From Methanobacteriota archaeon (GTDB lineage: Archaea > Halobacteriota > Halobacteria > Halobacteriales > Halalkalicoccaceae), in NCBI GenBank assembly GCA_022561895.1, contig JADFQH010000184.1, positions 1 through 6,309 of the forward strand: a stretch of 6,309 nucleotides of DNA. Direction: 5' to 3'. The notes beneath the pieces were generated by a model that saw nothing but the letters and a program-made list of their open reading frames with translations, ran no database searches and was not told the DNA's origin. Made by a program: the position numbers and the translations under genes. The number at the start of each line of letters is the position of its first letter. The first letter of the stretch is position 1. Of this stretch, positions 5,935-6,309 are shown in pieces.

Positions 5935-5952
5935 CGCGTACCCACAAAGCCC

Positions 5953-6309
5953 ATGCCAACTGCTCACGTATCGCGGTCGATGAACCCCGACGATTCGAAC
6001 ACCGTCCTCAACCGCCTCGAAGCGTACTCGTCCGACGAGTCGCGGCTGGTGTCGGTGTACGTCCCGCCCGAGCATCTCGTTGACGATGCGATCGTGTTTC
6101 TCGGCCAACAGCAAGAGGATCTCGACGAGATCGGGTCGGCGGATCGTCAAGAACGGATCGAGAAGACGCTCACCCGGGTTCAGGACGGCCTCGCGGAGTA
6201 CGATACACCGCCCGAAAACGGGATGGCGCTCTTTTGTGGTCGGTTCGACGGCGAGTGGATCGAGGAAACGCTCGAAACGCCGCCCCAATCAGTCGAGTCG
6301 TTTCGGTAT
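5953..6309 (+). CDS. aRF1/eRF1 N-domain-like protein lacking NIKS (3' end missing)
   Basis: The 119 visible residues align with the N domain of archaeal release factor aRF1, which reads stop codons in the ribosomal A site. Shared features are RLVSVYVPPEH (31-41), the helical stretch before EYDTPPENGMALFCG (82-96) and PPQSVESFRY (110-119), which ends on the residue expected to start the YxCxxxF motif. The stop-codon-reading NIKS is EIGS (59-62) in ungapped alignment with aRF1 as recalled, and the GT-type motif before LVxxYV is ESR (29-31). It may therefore be a paralogue that does not decode stop codons, possibly a ribosome-rescue factor; Dom34 and Vms1 fit less well. The GGQ region lies outside the window. 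The start is uncertain: ATG 5953 or in-frame ATG 5980, neither with a clear ribosome site. It follows argS by 18 nt. Confidence 0.75.
   Translation, partial: MPTAHVSRSMNPDDSNTVLNRLEAYSSDESRLVSVYVPPEHLVDDAIVFLGQQQEDLDEIGSADRQERIEKTLTRVQDGLAEYDTPPENGMALFCGRFDGEWIEETLETPPQSVESFRY

Noticed and set aside
5227..6288. 353-codon open frame on the minus strand, opposite argS and the aRF1-like gene
   Set aside because: Antisense to a confidently identified argS; long antisense frames are common in high-GC haloarchaeal genes, and the translation is rich in Arg/Val/Leu without a recognisable family.

Overview
The window looks like chromosomal DNA from a haloarchaeon (class Halobacteria). The supporting signs are high GC, proteins rich in Asp and Glu, several archaeal-type genes (CTP-dependent riboflavin kinase, archaeal wyosine synthase, archaeal arginyl-tRNA synthetase, aRF1-like protein), and AT-rich box A elements centred 26-27 nt upstream of start codons. 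That spacing is the usual haloarchaeal signature of leaderless transcripts. No tRNA, rRNA, insertion sequence, CRISPR array or long repeat was seen.

Layout from left to right. Positions 1-1130 lie on the minus strand: a hicB-hicA toxin-antitoxin pair, followed after 66 nt by ribK, which runs off the left edge and has its own box A. A 107-nt divergent region separates hicB from a plus-strand GNAT acetyltransferase (1238-1834). The acetyltransferase converges with taw1 (minus, 1872-2840), which encodes tRNA(Phe) 4-demethylwyosine synthase. taw1 is divergent from a MaoC-type hydratase gene (plus, 2985-3608). From there everything is on the plus strand: an uncharacterised 144-aa haloarchaeal protein (3726-4160), argS (4195-5934), and the 5' part of an aRF1-like gene (5953 to the right edge).

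Functionally this is mostly core metabolism and translation: flavin synthesis (ribK), tRNA modification (taw1), tRNA charging (argS) and a release-factor fold. The hicBA module is the accessory element. The genes do not form one pathway; argS, the small protein and the aRF1-like gene are closely packed and may be co-transcribed.

Two points deserve a second look. First, the aRF1-like protein aligns well with the aRF1 N domain, but EIGS stands where stop-codon-reading NIKS should be, and the GT-type motif is also altered, so it may be a paralogue rather than the housekeeping release factor. Second, the maoC leader can encode a 21-codon leaderless upstream ORF. Its ATG sits at the predicted transcription start and its stop overlaps the maoC start as ATGA, which would allow translational coupling. 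Both readings come from the sequence alone and are untested.
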